Positions 33,837 to 43,304 are shown, numbered from the stretch's first letter. The stretch is DNA of 64,000 nt from Variovorax sp. CF079 (GCF_900101545.1 NZ_FMZU01000020.1:1-64000); one strand, 5' to 3'. Notes: generated from the letters alone by a model not told the origin. Made by a program: numbers and translations.

Positions 33837-34511
33837 ATGAACACCATCGCCAAGCCCTACACCCTCTACGGCGCGCCCGGTTCCGGCGCGACGCCGGCGC
33901 ATGCCGCGCTCACGCTCATCGGTGCCCCCTGCACCATCGTCGACGTCGCGCCCTGGGAGAGCGAAGCCGAGCGCGACCGCCTGCTGCCGGTCAACGCGAT
34001 GCGGCAGGTGCCGGTACTGGTGCTGCCTTCGGGCGAGCTCATGACCGAGAGCGCCGCGATCCTGGTCTGGCTCGGCGACCGCCATCCGGAGGCGGGTCTC
34101 GCCCCCGCCATCGACGATCCGCAGCGCGCGCAGCACCTGCGCTGGATGAGCTTCGTCTCCGCCGCGATCTATTCGCTATTCTGGGCGCGCGATATGCCGT
34201 CGCGGCTGGCGGCCGATGCGGCGGCCGAGAAGGTGATCCTCGAGCGCACGGAAGAACGCATCGCCGAATGCTGGCGCCTCATGGATGCGCAGATGCCGCG
34301 CGGCACACCCTATCTGCTGGGCGACACCATCGGCATGCTCGACCTCTACGTGACGGTGGTCTCGCGCTGGACGCCGCGACGGCTGCGCTTCTACCGCGAG
34401 GCGCCGCGCATGGCCGAGGTGGTGCGACGCGTCGACGCGGAGCCGCGCCTGGCCCAGTTCTGGGCCGCGCGCTATCCCTTCACGCCCGGCTGGGAGGCCG
34501 CGGAGCCCTGA
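33837..34511 (+). CDS. Glutathione S-transferase family protein
   Basis: 224 aa. N-terminal thioredoxin-like domain (YTLYGAPGSGATPAHAALTLIG with a GSGA loop likely holding the catalytic serine, then VPVLVLPSGELMTESAAIL) and a helical C-terminal domain (about 95-215). Cytosolic conjugation or isomerisation of electrophiles; substrate unknown. It starts 16 nt after ribH and may be cotranscribed. Confidence 0.9.
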   Translation: MNTIAKPYTLYGAPGSGATPAHAALTLIGAPCTIVDVAPWESEAERDRLLPVNAMRQVPVLVLPSGELMTESAAILVWLGDRHPEAGLAPAIDDPQRAQHLRWMSFVSAAIYSLFWARDMPSRLAADAAAEKVILERTEERIAECWRLMDAQMPRGTPYLLGDTIGMLDLYVTVVSRWTPRRLRFYREAPRMAEVVRRVDAEPRLAQFWAARYPFTPGWEAAEP

Positions 34512-34621
34512 GCCTCCGTGAGGCCATCCAAGGGTTTGCGCTGACAAGATGGGGGTCAAACCCTGTTCCCGAGTCCCGTAAGAATTGCGTAAGATTCGCG
34601 CCCACGCCAACCAGGATCCCC

Positions 34622-35080
34622 ATGCTCGACATCGATTTGCCCGTGCCTGCTGCGGCGGTTCGCAGCCTTCTTGCCAACCACGGGATCGTCCCGGCGCTGG
34701 CCCTGCTCAACGACCGGACGCTCTATCGGTTCACGGCGATCTACAAACTGAGCGGCGAGGTGATGCATGCGGCGCACGCTTTCGACCGCATTTCCGAATA
34801 CCGCAGCTGGCTGAAGGTGGTGCCGCTCGGCAGGAGCTTCTGCCAATATGCGATCGAGCATGGCGAGTTCGTGACCAGCGATGCCTCCAAGGACCAGCGC
34901 CTGACGAACCGCCCCTACGCCGGCTTCGTCGAGTCCTACTACGGCCAGCTGCTGACGCGCGCCGACGGCACGCCCTATGGCACCTTCATCCATTTCGATC
35001 TGGAGCCGCGCAGCATTCCGGCGGAGGAAATCGCCTTCCTGCGCGAGGTGATCCCGGAGTTCATCGACTACCTGGAATGA
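34622..35080 (+). CDS. GAF-domain protein
   Basis: 152 aa, almost entirely one GAF domain (YRFTAIYKLSGEVMHAAHAF, GRSFCQYAIEHGEFVTSDAS, GTPYGTFIHFDLEPRSI). GAF domains bind small ligands or chromophores; no output domain is attached, so it may act as a free sensor or be structural. It lies 110 nt after the GST gene and converges on the TSUP gene. Confidence 0.82.
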   Translation: MLDIDLPVPAAAVRSLLANHGIVPALALLNDRTLYRFTAIYKLSGEVMHAAHAFDRISEYRSWLKVVPLGRSFCQYAIEHGEFVTSDASKDQRLTNRPYAGFVESYYGQLLTRADGTPYGTFIHFDLEPRSIPAEEIAFLREVIPEFIDYLE

Positions 35081-35081
35081 A

Positions 35082-35105
35082 CTAGGGCCCGTTAACAGGC
35101 CCTAG
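35082..35105. terminator. Symmetric hairpin between convergent genes
   Basis: CTAGGGCC (35082-35089) and GGCCCTAG (35098-35105) make a perfect 8-bp stem directly after the GAF gene and across the TSUP stop codon. No strong U-tract on either side. Confidence 0.5.
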
Positions 35106-35854
35106 CCGGTCCGCGCCAGCAGCACCGGCACCGAGGACACCAGCAGCGCCACGCCCGACAGCGTCAGGAGCCCCAGTACGACCTGGCGGAAGCGCGCCTC
35201 GCTGATGCCGATGTAGAGCCGCGCGCCGAGCAGCACCGGTACCAGCACCGCGATTGCGACGATGCCGAGCAGCGGCAGCGTCTCGGTAGCGACGAAGCCC
35301 GCGCCGAGGTAGAACGAGAAGGCCACCACCAGCATCGAGAGATTGAAGTTCTGGATCACCGAGCGCTGCACGTCCTTCTCGAGGCCGCGCAGCGTGCACC
35401 AGAGCGTCGGGATCGCGCCGGTGAAGCCGCCCAAGCCGCCGCAGACGCCGCCTATCAGGCCGATCACCGCGTCGGCCGCCCGGCCGCCCGCGCTCACGCG
35501 CGGCAGATTGCGCGCCATCAGCATGGCCGGGCACCAGAGCACCAGCAGGCCGCCGAGGCAGGCCTTGAACAGCGGCACATCGAGCCGCGGCAGCAGCCAG
35601 ACGCCGAACGGCACGCCGACGAGGCCGCCGAGGATGAAGGGCAGCAGCAGCGCCCAGTTGAAACCGCGGCGCACCGTGACGGCCGCGATCACCTGGCCGG
35701 CGAGCGCGCCGAAGGTCGCGAGCACCGCGGCCAGCTTCGGATCCACCGTCCAGGCCCAGAAGGACATCGCGACCAGCCCGAAGGCGAAGCCCGACAGGCC
35801 CTGTACGAAGCCGGCCACGACCGCGCCGAGCGCGACGATCAGGTAGAGAGACAA
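35102..35854 (-). CDS. TauE/SafE (TSUP)-family transporter
   Basis: About 250 aa with eight hydrophobic segments and the duplicated TSUP motif (GFVQGLSGFAFGLVAM and GGVCGGLGGFTGAIPTL). The family moves sulfite, sulfoacetate or other organosulfur and carboxylate anions. TTG 35854 gives the family start (LSLYLIVALGAVVAG); longer versions run into the intergenic repeat. Confidence 0.85.
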   Translation of the reverse strand: MSLYLIVALGAVVAGFVQGLSGFAFGLVAMSFWAWTVDPKLAAVLATFGALAGQVIAAVTVRRGFNWALLLPFILGGLVGVPFGVWLLPRLDVPLFKACLGGLLVLWCPAMLMARNLPRVSAGGRAADAVIGLIGGVCGGLGGFTGAIPTLWCTLRGLEKDVQRSVIQNFNLSMLVVAFSFYLGAGFVATETLPLLGIVAIAVLVPVLLGARLYIGISEARFRQVVLGLLTLSGVALLVSSVPVLLARTG

Positions 35855-35869
35855 GGGAATCGGCCGACG

Positions 35870-35938
35870 CAGGGCCGCCCCAAGGCGGCTGCGGCCCCCT
35901 CGGGGGGCAGCGAGGACACGCAGTGCCGAGCGTGGGGG
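35870..35938. repeat. GC-rich palindromic intergenic element
   Basis: GCCGCCCCAAGGCGGCTGC, then CCCCCTCGGGGGGCAGCGAGG and GAGCGTGGGGGC form nested hairpins in the TSUP-MFS gap. From memory, closely similar REP-like intergenic elements are frequent in Comamonadaceae genomes; only one copy was noticed in this window. Confidence 0.5.
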
Positions 35939-35942
35939 CTCG

Positions 35943-37184
35943 TCATGCCGAGGCAGGAACCAAGGCCTCGCGCCGCACGCGCCGCACATTGAACGCGCTG
36001 GCGATCAGCACCGCCTGCACCACCGCCAGCCCGACGATCACGCTCGCGTACTGGCCATGGTCCATCAGCCGGCCGAAGATCAGCGGCGCCACCGCCTGGC
36101 CGATATCCAGGCCCGCGTAGACCACGCCATAGACGCGGCCGGATGCATTGGCCGGCGTCGAACGCTTGACCAGCAGGTCGCGCGAAGGCCCTGCGATGCC
36201 CGAGGCGAAGCCCATCGCGCCGAACATCACCGGCACCACGATGGGCGGGAAGTCGGCCAGCGCGAGCACCAGCGCCAGCACCGCGGCCACACCGAAGGCG
36301 GCACCCACGATGCGCTCGCACCGCGAGGGGTCGGACGCCAGGAAGCCGCCCACCACCATGCCGGCGGCGCTGGCCACCATGTAGATCGTGAGGCACACCG
36401 CGATCAGCGCCACCGGCACCGCGTGCAGATGGCCGGCCGCGGCCGGAGCGAAGGTCTGCACCACGCTCAGCGCCATCGCATAGAAGAGGAAAAAGCCGAA
36501 GCACATCCAGACCGCCGGGATCTTGAGGAAGGCGAATTCGCTGCCCGCGGCCGCGTCCGATCCGGTCGCCTTGTGCACTGCCTTCGCATCGAGCGCCAAC
36601 ACGCTGCGGTTCCACCACAGCACCGCCAGCACCACCAAGGCCACCGCGCCCGCCGAGGCCAGCGCCACGCGCCACGAGAAAGCGATGGCCAGCGGCACCA
36701 CGAAAGCCGGCGCCACCGCCCAGCCCAGGCTGCCGGTGATGCCGTGCACGCTGTAGGCATGGCCCAGGCGCGTGGGTGCCACCTTGCGATTGAACAGCGT
36801 GTAGTCGACCGGATGGAACACGCCGTTGCCGACGCCCGCAACCACCGCGCTCGCGAGCAGCATCCAGTAGCTCTGCGCCAGCGCATAACCCACGGCGGCC
36901 AGGGCCAGCAGACCGAGCCCCACGAACAGTACCGGCCGCGGACCCAGCTTGTCGACCACGAAGCCCGAGGCCGCCTGCACCACGCAAGAGACCACGAAGA
37001 ACACGGTGAGCACCGCGCCGAGCTCGGTGTAGCTCACCTCGAACGCGTCCTTGAGCCACGGAAACAGCGGCGGCAGCACGAGCTGGGCGAAATGGCTGAT
37101 GGCATGCGCCAGGCCGACCAGGCCGATCAGCTTGGCGTCGGAGCGCAGGGTGGGCGTGGCGGCGGAAGCGTGGGATGAAGACAT
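35943..37184 (-). CDS. Major facilitator superfamily transporter
   Basis: 413 aa from ATG 37184 (MSSSHAS), 12 membrane segments. MFS landmarks: FVVDKLGPRPVLFVGLGLLA after helix 2-3, HPVDYTLFNRKVAP, and a second-half loop near SRDLLVKRSTPANASGRVYG. Resembles anion- or metabolite-importing MFS permeases of the AraC-linked kind. Divergent from an AraC regulator that probably controls it. Confidence 0.88.
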   Translation of the reverse strand: MSSSHASAATPTLRSDAKLIGLVGLAHAISHFAQLVLPPLFPWLKDAFEVSYTELGAVLTVFFVVSCVVQAASGFVVDKLGPRPVLFVGLGLLALAAVGYALAQSYWMLLASAVVAGVGNGVFHPVDYTLFNRKVAPTRLGHAYSVHGITGSLGWAVAPAFVVPLAIAFSWRVALASAGAVALVVLAVLWWNRSVLALDAKAVHKATGSDAAAGSEFAFLKIPAVWMCFGFFLFYAMALSVVQTFAPAAAGHLHAVPVALIAVCLTIYMVASAAGMVVGGFLASDPSRCERIVGAAFGVAAVLALVLALADFPPIVVPVMFGAMGFASGIAGPSRDLLVKRSTPANASGRVYGVVYAGLDIGQAVAPLIFGRLMDHGQYASVIVGLAVVQAVLIASAFNVRRVRREALVPASA

Positions 37185-37254
37185 GAATTGCAACAAGAAA
37201 CTGGACCGGGCACCGATCGTATTCCCGGATGCCGCGGCAGAATGCCGATACAGA

Positions 37255-37267
37255 GACAACATTTGTC
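37255..37267. promoter_or_regulatory. Small palindrome between MFS and AraC genes
   Basis: GACAA-CAT-TTGTC lies 6 nt before the AraC start within the 89-nt divergent gap. It may be an AraC-family half-site pair or a promoter-overlapping operator. Confidence 0.35.
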
Positions 37268-37273
37268 GAAATC

Positions 37274-38095
37274 ATGCCGCCCCTTGCCGCCACGCCGATC
37301 TACAGCGTCGCCTCGCTCACGCCCCATCTCTATGCGCCAGACGCGCTGCGCCCACTGCGGGCCAAGGAACACTTTCTCAAGGCCGACACCCTCGTCGAGC
37401 TGCACTCCCATCCCTGGCCGCAGCTGACCTTCTCGACGCGCGGCGTGATCCGCCTGAGCACCGAGGACGGCAGCTACATCGTGCCGCCCTCGCGCGCGCT
37501 CTGGGTGCCAGCCGACATGCCGCACAGCGTCACGCTGATCGAGGACGCCGAGCTGCGCACCGTCTACCTGCACAGCTGGCTCGGGCCGGCCTGGGAGAAA
37601 TGCGAGGTGCTCGAGATCAGCCCCTTGCTGCGCGCCCTGATGCTCGCGCTCGACACCACACCCGACGGCCTGCCGCCGTCCGACCCGCATGCGGCGCAGC
37701 GCGAGCGCTGGATCGCGCCGCTGCTGGTCGACGAGCTCGAGCGCGCGACGCAGATCCGCATCGATGTGCCGCTGCCGGCCGACAAGCGCCTGCGCCAGTT
37801 GTGCGAGACGCTGCTGCGCAACCCGGCCAGCCGCGCCACGCTGGCCGAACGCGCCGAGGCCATCGGCGCCAGCGAGCGCACCGTGGCGCGGCTGTTCCGC
37901 GACCAGCTCGGCATGAGCTGGCAGCAATGGCGCCAGCAGGCCGTGCTCGCGCATGCGCTGCCCCTGCTCGCGCGCGGCATGGCCGTGAGCCAGGTGGCGT
38001 CGGCCAGCGGCTATGCGACCGACAGCGCCTTCTGCGCGATGTTCAAGGCCGCGACGGGGAAATCGCCGACGGCGTTCCAGCACAAGAAGAAGTAG
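37274..38095 (+). CDS. AraC-family regulator with cupin sensor domain
   Basis: 273 aa. N-terminal AraC-type cupin (VELHSHPWPQLTFSTRGVI, VPPSRALWVPADMPHSV) and C-terminal double helix-turn-helix (TLAERAEAIGASERTVARLF, VSQVASASGYATDSAFCAMF, GKSPTAF). Probable ligand-responsive regulator of the divergent MFS gene. ATG 37274 fits the family N-terminus better than an upstream in-frame start. Confidence 0.9.
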   Translation: MPPLAATPIYSVASLTPHLYAPDALRPLRAKEHFLKADTLVELHSHPWPQLTFSTRGVIRLSTEDGSYIVPPSRALWVPADMPHSVTLIEDAELRTVYLHSWLGPAWEKCEVLEISPLLRALMLALDTTPDGLPPSDPHAAQRERWIAPLLVDELERATQIRIDVPLPADKRLRQLCETLLRNPASRATLAERAEAIGASERTVARLFRDQLGMSWQQWRQQAVLAHALPLLARGMAVSQVASASGYATDSAFCAMFKAATGKSPTAFQHKKK

Positions 38096-38169
38096 CTGCC
38101 GCGGCGCCTCGCAAGCGCTTTCGTATCATCGGCCGGTGCACCCCGAACAACATCCCGCGCGCTGAAGGC

Positions 38170-39861
38170 ATGGCCCTCCACCGCGACCAGCTCGTGCGCT
38201 GGCTTCCCTTCCTCGGCTGGCCCCGCCCGAGTCGCGCGCTTCTCGCCGGCGAGGCGCTGGCCGGCGTCACCGTGGCGCTGATGATGATCCCGCAGGGCGT
38301 GGCCTATGCGGCGCTGGCCGGGATGCCGCTGGTCACCGGCATCTACGCCTCGCTGCTGCCGGCGCTGATCGGCGTGCTGTTCAGTGCATCGACGAGGCTC
38401 TCGGTCGGGCCGACCGCCTTGTCCAGCCTGCTGGTCGCGGCCTCGCTCGGGCCGCTGGCCATTCCGGGCAGCGCCGAGTGGGTGGCGCTCGCGGTGTGGC
38501 TCTGTCTCATGTCCGGCGCAATCCAGCTGGTGCTCGGACTCGGCGGTTTCGGCTGGGTGCTGCGGCTGGTCAATTCGCCGGTGCTGATCGGCTTCACGCA
38601 GGCGGCCTCGGTGCTGATCATCCTGTCGCAGCTGCCGGCGCTCTTCGGCTTCACGGGCCGTAGCATCGGCCAGCTGCTGCATGGCGCGCCGCCCGACTTC
38701 CTGGCCATTGCCTTCGGGCTCGGCAGCATCGCCGCGCTGTGGCTCGCCAAGGAGCGCTGGCCGCGCTTTCCGGCCGCGATGATCGTGGTCGGCGCCTGCG
38801 CGGCCATCAGCGCCGCCATCGGCTATGCGCTGCGCGGCGGCGCCGTGATCGGCACCCTGCCCTCGGGCCTGCCGGCCTTCTACTGGCCCGGCCCGCTCCC
38901 GCTCGGCAGCTTCGGCACGCTGCTGCTGCCGGCCCTGATGATCACGCTGGTGAGCTTTCTCGAAACCGCATCGAGCGCCAAGGTCGACAACGCGCGCGCC
39001 GGCAGGCTCTGGAACGAAAACCAGGACCTGATCGGCCAGGGCCTGGCCAAGATCGCCTCCGGCCTTTCGGGCGCCTTCCCCACCAGTTCCTCGTTTTCGC
39101 GCTCGGCCATCAATCTCTACGCTGGTGCGCAGACCGGCTGGGCCACCGTGTTCTGCGTGCTGCTGATCGGCGCCGCGCTGCTGTGGGCGATGCCGCTGCT
39201 CTACCACGTGCCGCAGGCGGTGCTCGCGGCGATCGTGGTCATCGCCATGCTGGGGCTGGTGCGCCCGGGGCAGTTCGTATCGCTCTGGCGCATCTCGCGC
39301 GTCGAAGCGGTCACGGCGCTGGTCACCTTCGTGCTCACGATCGCGACCGCGCCCTCGATCTACTGGGGCGTGCTGGCTGGCCTCTTGATGAGCCTGAGCC
39401 ACTACATGTACCGGCACCTGCATCCACGCATCATCGAGGTGGGCCTGCATCCCGACGGCAGCCTGCGCGACCGCCACCTGTGGAACCTGCCGCCGCTGGC
39501 GCCGCAGCTGCACGCGATGCGCATGGACGCCGAACTCGACTTCGCCACCGCGAGCACGCTGGAGCGCGCCATCACCGTCACGCTGGCGATGCGGCCCGAG
39601 CTCACCGACATCTGCCTGTTCGCGCAGCCGATCAACCGCATCGACGTGACCGGCGCGGAGGTCTTCGGTGCCATCCGCCGGCTGGTGGAATCCAAGGGCG
39701 TGCGGCTGCACCTGAGCGGGCTCAAGCTGCCGGCGCAGCAGGTGCTGGAACGCGCCGGGCTGCTGGCGCCGGGGCCGATGCTCTTCGTCTACCGGACCGA
39801 CAGCGACGCGCTGGCCGCGCTGGCCGATGCGTCGGTCCTGCAGCAGGAGAGCGTCGCATGA
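38170..39861 (+). CDS. SulP-family anion transporter with STAS domain
   Basis: 563 aa. Membrane domain of about 12-14 segments with SulP motifs (ALMMIPQGVAYAALAGMPLVTGIYAS in two halves, GPTALSSLLVA, SSAKVDNARAG, GAFPTSSSFSRSAIN) and a cytoplasmic STAS domain (about 450-550, RIDVTGAEVFGAIRRL). Family members import sulfate, bicarbonate or dicarboxylates by proton or sodium coupling. Overlaps the following phosphoesterase gene by 4 nt. Confidence 0.93.
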   Translation: MALHRDQLVRWLPFLGWPRPSRALLAGEALAGVTVALMMIPQGVAYAALAGMPLVTGIYASLLPALIGVLFSASTRLSVGPTALSSLLVAASLGPLAIPGSAEWVALAVWLCLMSGAIQLVLGLGGFGWVLRLVNSPVLIGFTQAASVLIILSQLPALFGFTGRSIGQLLHGAPPDFLAIAFGLGSIAALWLAKERWPRFPAAMIVVGACAAISAAIGYALRGGAVIGTLPSGLPAFYWPGPLPLGSFGTLLLPALMITLVSFLETASSAKVDNARAGRLWNENQDLIGQGLAKIASGLSGAFPTSSSFSRSAINLYAGAQTGWATVFCVLLIGAALLWAMPLLYHVPQAVLAAIVVIAMLGLVRPGQFVSLWRISRVEAVTALVTFVLTIATAPSIYWGVLAGLLMSLSHYMYRHLHPRIIEVGLHPDGSLRDRHLWNLPPLAPQLHAMRMDAELDFATASTLERAITVTLAMRPELTDICLFAQPINRIDVTGAEVFGAIRRLVESKGVRLHLSGLKLPAQQVLERAGLLAPGPMLFVYRTDSDALAALADASVLQQESVA

Positions 39862-40640
39862 AACTCCACATCCTCTCGGACCTGCACCTGAGCCGCGGCG
39901 TGATGCCGCATCCGCAAACCGATGCCCATCTGGTCATCCTGGCCGGCGACATCGCGCGCCCGGCCGAAGCGATGGCCTGGGCCGCGGGCTTCGACAAGCC
40001 GGTGCTCTATGTGGCTGGCAATCACGAGTTTTACGGCGCCAGCATCGACGGCACGATGCGCGAACTCAAGGCAGGCGCGGCCGGAACGCGCATCCGCGTG
40101 CTCGACGACGAGGAGGTCGTTGTCGACGGCGTGCGTTTTCTCGGCAGCACGCTGTGGACCGACTACCTGCTGTTCGGCGCCGGTGAGGCGCGCACGTCGG
40201 CGACGGCCCTGGCCGCCCAGTTCATGCGCGACTTCAGCCGCATCCGGCTGAACGAGGATTCGCCGGCCCTCTTCACGCCGGCGGACGCGGCCGCGCTGTT
40301 CCGGCGCCACGCGGCCTGGCTGGCCGACCGGCTGGCCGAGCCGCATGCAGGGCCGACCGTGGTCATCACGCACCACGCACCTTCGCCGAAGAGCATTCAT
40401 CCGCGCTTTGCCGGCTCGCCGATCAACGCCTCCTTCGTGTCCGACCTGGAAACGTTGATGCCCGGCGGCGGGCCCGAGCTCTGGATCCACGGCCACACAC
40501 ACGACAGCTTCGACTACCGCGTGAACGACACGCGCGTGCTGTGCAACCCGCGCGGCTATGCGCGCGACGGGGTCAACGAGAACGCGCTCTTCGACCCGCT
40601 GCTCGTGGTCGAGGTCGGCACGCGGAACACCGGCCGCTGA
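39858..40640 (+). CDS. Calcineurin-like metallophosphoesterase
   Basis: 260 aa. Metal-binding motifs in order: DLHLSR (D-x-H), AGDIARP (GD), GNHEFYG (GNHE), THHAPSP (H) and HGHTHDSFDY (GHTH), a complete dinuclear phosphoesterase site. Substrate unknown. ATGA overlap with the SulP gene suggests translational coupling. Confidence 0.9.
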   Translation: MKLHILSDLHLSRGVMPHPQTDAHLVILAGDIARPAEAMAWAAGFDKPVLYVAGNHEFYGASIDGTMRELKAGAAGTRIRVLDDEEVVVDGVRFLGSTLWTDYLLFGAGEARTSATALAAQFMRDFSRIRLNEDSPALFTPADAAALFRRHAAWLADRLAEPHAGPTVVITHHAPSPKSIHPRFAGSPINASFVSDLETLMPGGGPELWIHGHTHDSFDYRVNDTRVLCNPRGYARDGVNENALFDPLLVVEVGTRNTGR

Positions 40641-40647
40641 CGCGGCC

Positions 40648-40911
40648 TCAGGCGCGGGTCCGCAGCGCCGGCGGGCAACAGCCGCAAGCGCCGCCATGCC
40701 GCAGGCGCTGGTAGCCCGAACCGGCGCCCTGCTCCGACCGCAGTCCGGATCTTGGCTCCCGGCTGCCCATGCCCAGCGAAACCGGAACACTCAGCGCGCG
40801 GCCGGACTCGGCGCCGCATGCAGGGCACGGGGCGGGCTGGTCGAACAGCGCCAGGGGCCGCCGCGCGGTGAAGGGACCGCAGCGTGCACAAGCGTAGTCG
40901 TAGGTGGGCAC
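40648..40911 (-). CDS. FmdB-type zinc ribbon protein
   Basis: 87 aa. PTYDYACARCGPF followed by CPACGAE is the small FmdB zinc ribbon (four cysteines); the tail ends with GGACGCC. FmdB-like proteins are found beside amidase, acetamidase and hydantoinase genes and are thought to be regulatory. Here it is 6 nt downstream of the hydantoinase, so it closes that operon. Confidence 0.85.
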   Translation of the reverse strand: MPTYDYACARCGPFTARRPLALFDQPAPCPACGAESGRALSVPVSLGMGSREPRSGLRSEQGAGSGYQRLRHGGACGCCPPALRTRA

Positions 40912-40917
40912 AGGCGT

Positions 40918-42330
40918 TTACCAGCCGCCCGATTCGCCGCGCGGCACGTAGCGGCCGCTGCCGGTCTTGCCGAGCCAGTGCTCGCCATCGACGATGAGCT
41001 CGCCGCGCAGCAGCACCTTGCTCACCCGGCCCGTCACGCTGCGGCCTTCGAAGAGCGTGAAGTCGCAGTTGCCGTGCTGCGTGTTCGCCGAAATGACATG
41101 CTGGGCGCCGGGATCGAAGAGCACCAGATCGGCGTCGCTGCCGACCGCGATGGTGCCCTTGCGCGGAAACAGGCCGAAGAGCTTCGACGGCGCCGTCGAG
41201 GTCAGCTCGACGAAGCGGTTGAGCGAGATGCGGCCGGAGCGGACGCCGCCGTCGTAGAGGGTCGCCATGCGTGTTTCGACGCCCGGCACGCCGTTCGGGA
41301 TCTTCGAGAAATCATCGCGGCCGTACGGCTTCTGGTTGACGCGGCCCAGATGCCCTTCCTTCATGCAGAAGGGGCAGTGGTCGGTCGACACGAGCTGCAG
41401 ATCGTCGGTGCGCAGTGCGGTCCACAACGCCTGCTGCGACTCCTTGGAGCGCAGCGGCGGACTCATGACGTAGCGCGCCAGGTCGAAGTCCTCGCTGTCG
41501 TAGGCGCTTTCGTCGAAGAACAGGTAATGCGGGCAGGTTTCGGCGAACACCGGCACGCCCATGTCGCGCGCCTCGATCACATGCTTGAGCGCTTCCTTGG
41601 CCGAGAGATGCACGAAGTACACCGGCGCATCGGCGAGTTCGGCGAGCTTGATGCCGCGGTGCGTCGCTTCCCCCTCCATAAGGGCCGGCCGCGTGAGCGC
41701 GTGGTACTTGGGCGCGGTGTGGCCCTGCGCCAGCGCTTCCTGGATGAGAAGCTCGATGATGGTGCCGTTCTCGGCATGCAGCGCGATCATGCCGCCGTGC
41801 TGGCCGACCATGCGCATGGCCCGGAAGATGGCCGCGTCGTCGACCATGACCGAGCCCGGATAGGCCATGAACATCTTGAAGCTCGAGACGCCTTCGTGCC
41901 GGATCGCGTGCTGCATGTCGGCCAGGGCCTGGTCGTCGACCGCGGTCACGATGACGTGAAAGCCGTAGTCGATGCAGGCGCCCTCCACGCCCTTGGCCTG
42001 GGCGCGTGCTATCGCCTCGAGCACGCTCACCTCCTTGCGCTGGAACGCGAAGTCCACGATCGTCGTCGTGCCGCCGAAGGCGGCCGAACGCGTGCCGGAC
42101 TCGAAACTGTCGCAGGTGGTGGAGTCTCCGAAGGTGTTGTCCATGTGCGTGTGGCAGTCCACGCCGCCCGGCAGCACAAGAAGACCGGTGGCGTCGATGA
42201 CCGCGGCGTCGGGGCCCGCGTCGAGCGCGCGGCCGATGGCGACGATCCGGCCGTCATCGACCAGCAGGTCTGCGGTGTAGTCGTCCACGGCCGTGACGAT
42301 GCGGCCGTTGCGAATGATTTTGCGGGACAT
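40918..42330 (-). CDS. hydA: Dihydropyrimidinase/D-hydantoinase
   Basis: 470 aa. Cyclic amidohydrolase opening hydantoin or dihydropyrimidine rings to N-carbamoyl products. The binuclear site is complete: HTHMDN (H60, H62), carboxylated lysine in SSFKMFMAY (K152), a later histidine pair, and STDHCPF with the catalytic aspartate. AGGAG is 10 nt before ATG 42330. No N-carbamoyl amidohydrolase is adjacent, which is odd for a pyrimidine or hydantoin pathway; the DapA-type and dehydrogenase neighbours suggest an amino-acid-like substrate. Confidence 0.93.
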   Translation of the reverse strand: MSRKIIRNGRIVTAVDDYTADLLVDDGRIVAIGRALDAGPDAAVIDATGLLVLPGGVDCHTHMDNTFGDSTTCDSFESGTRSAAFGGTTTIVDFAFQRKEVSVLEAIARAQAKGVEGACIDYGFHVIVTAVDDQALADMQHAIRHEGVSSFKMFMAYPGSVMVDDAAIFRAMRMVGQHGGMIALHAENGTIIELLIQEALAQGHTAPKYHALTRPALMEGEATHRGIKLAELADAPVYFVHLSAKEALKHVIEARDMGVPVFAETCPHYLFFDESAYDSEDFDLARYVMSPPLRSKESQQALWTALRTDDLQLVSTDHCPFCMKEGHLGRVNQKPYGRDDFSKIPNGVPGVETRMATLYDGGVRSGRISLNRFVELTSTAPSKLFGLFPRKGTIAVGSDADLVLFDPGAQHVISANTQHGNCDFTLFEGRSVTGRVSKVLLRGELIVDGEHWLGKTGSGRYVPRGESGGW

Positions 42331-42356
42331 GGGTGTTGACTCCTGAAAAATCCGAG

Positions 42357-43292
42357 CTACGCGCTGACGCCGGCTTCGGCCAGCGCACGCTCCAGGGCGG
42401 CGACTTCCTCGGCCGGCAGCGGCCCCATCGGCAGCCGCATGGCATCGCTCGGAAAACGTCCGAGCAGCTTCAGGCAGGTCTTGAGCCGTGCCGTCGCGTA
42501 GCCGCCCGGCGCCGTGCCGTAGATTGCCTTGGCCAGCGGATAGATGCGCTCGTTGAGACGGCGCGCCTCGTCGAGATCCTTGCGCCGGATGGCCTGGTCG
42601 AGCGCGATCACGAGCTCCGGTACCACGACGGCCAGGCTCACCAGGCTGCCCTCGGTGCCGATGGCGAAGCAGGTGAACAGGTGTTCGTCGCCCGAAGCCA
42701 TCATCGCCACCTGCGGCGCCACGCGCTTCACCAGGCGGCGGTTGGCCTCGTAGGCTGCAGCCTCCCAGCTGCCCTCCTTGACGCCGACCACGTGCGGCAG
42801 CTGCGCGAGCTCGGCGAGCACCTCCGGCGGATAAGCCATCGCGCCCGCATTGACGCCGGCCTGGTAGAGCATCAAGGGCATCTGCGCGTTGGCGTTGGCC
42901 GTCTTGTGGTGCGTCACGGCCATGCGCGAATCCTGCGAAAGCGCCCAGGAGAACGGCGGGAAGACCAGCACCGCGTCGGCACCGGCGGCCTTGGCATCGT
43001 CGACATGGTGCCGGGCCTCGAGGCTGTCCTCGGCGTTGATGCCGCAAACCAGAATGGCGCGCTGGCCGCAGACCTCGAAGGCGATCTCGGTCACGCGGCG
43101 CTTCTCTTCGCGCGAGAGCAGGAAATTCTCGCCGGCGTGTCCGTTGATCAGCAGGCCCGTCATGCCGGGCACGGAGGCGTTGGCCTCCAGGTGGGACGCC
43201 AGCGTGGTCTCGTCGATGCGGCCATCGCCCTGCAGCGGGCACAGCGTGGCGGCATAGATGCCGTGAAAAGGGTCAGGTCGTTGAGGAATCAT
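42357..43292 (-). CDS. Dihydrodipicolinate synthase-family lyase
   Basis: 311 aa. DapA fold: ATLCPL, GLLINGHAGENFLLS, GADAVLVFPPF, LMLYQAGV (tyrosine) and VGVKEGSW with the Schiff-base lysine. In hydroxyproline catabolism a DapA-family deaminase acts on the product of a similar three-subunit dehydrogenase, so pyrroline-4-hydroxy-2-carboxylate deaminase is one candidate role. Other sugar- or keto-acid lyases remain possible. 12 nt after the DAO gene and 26 nt before the hydantoinase. Confidence 0.85.
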   Translation of the reverse strand: MIPQRPDPFHGIYAATLCPLQGDGRIDETTLASHLEANASVPGMTGLLINGHAGENFLLSREEKRRVTEIAFEVCGQRAILVCGINAEDSLEARHHVDDAKAAGADAVLVFPPFSWALSQDSRMAVTHHKTANANAQMPLMLYQAGVNAGAMAYPPEVLAELAQLPHVVGVKEGSWEAAAYEANRRLVKRVAPQVAMMASGDEHLFTCFAIGTEGSLVSLAVVVPELVIALDQAIRRKDLDEARRLNERIYPLAKAIYGTAPGGYATARLKTCLKLLGRFPSDAMRLPMGPLPAEEVAALERALAEAGVSA

Positions 43293-43304
43293 GGAGGGGA
43301 CATT

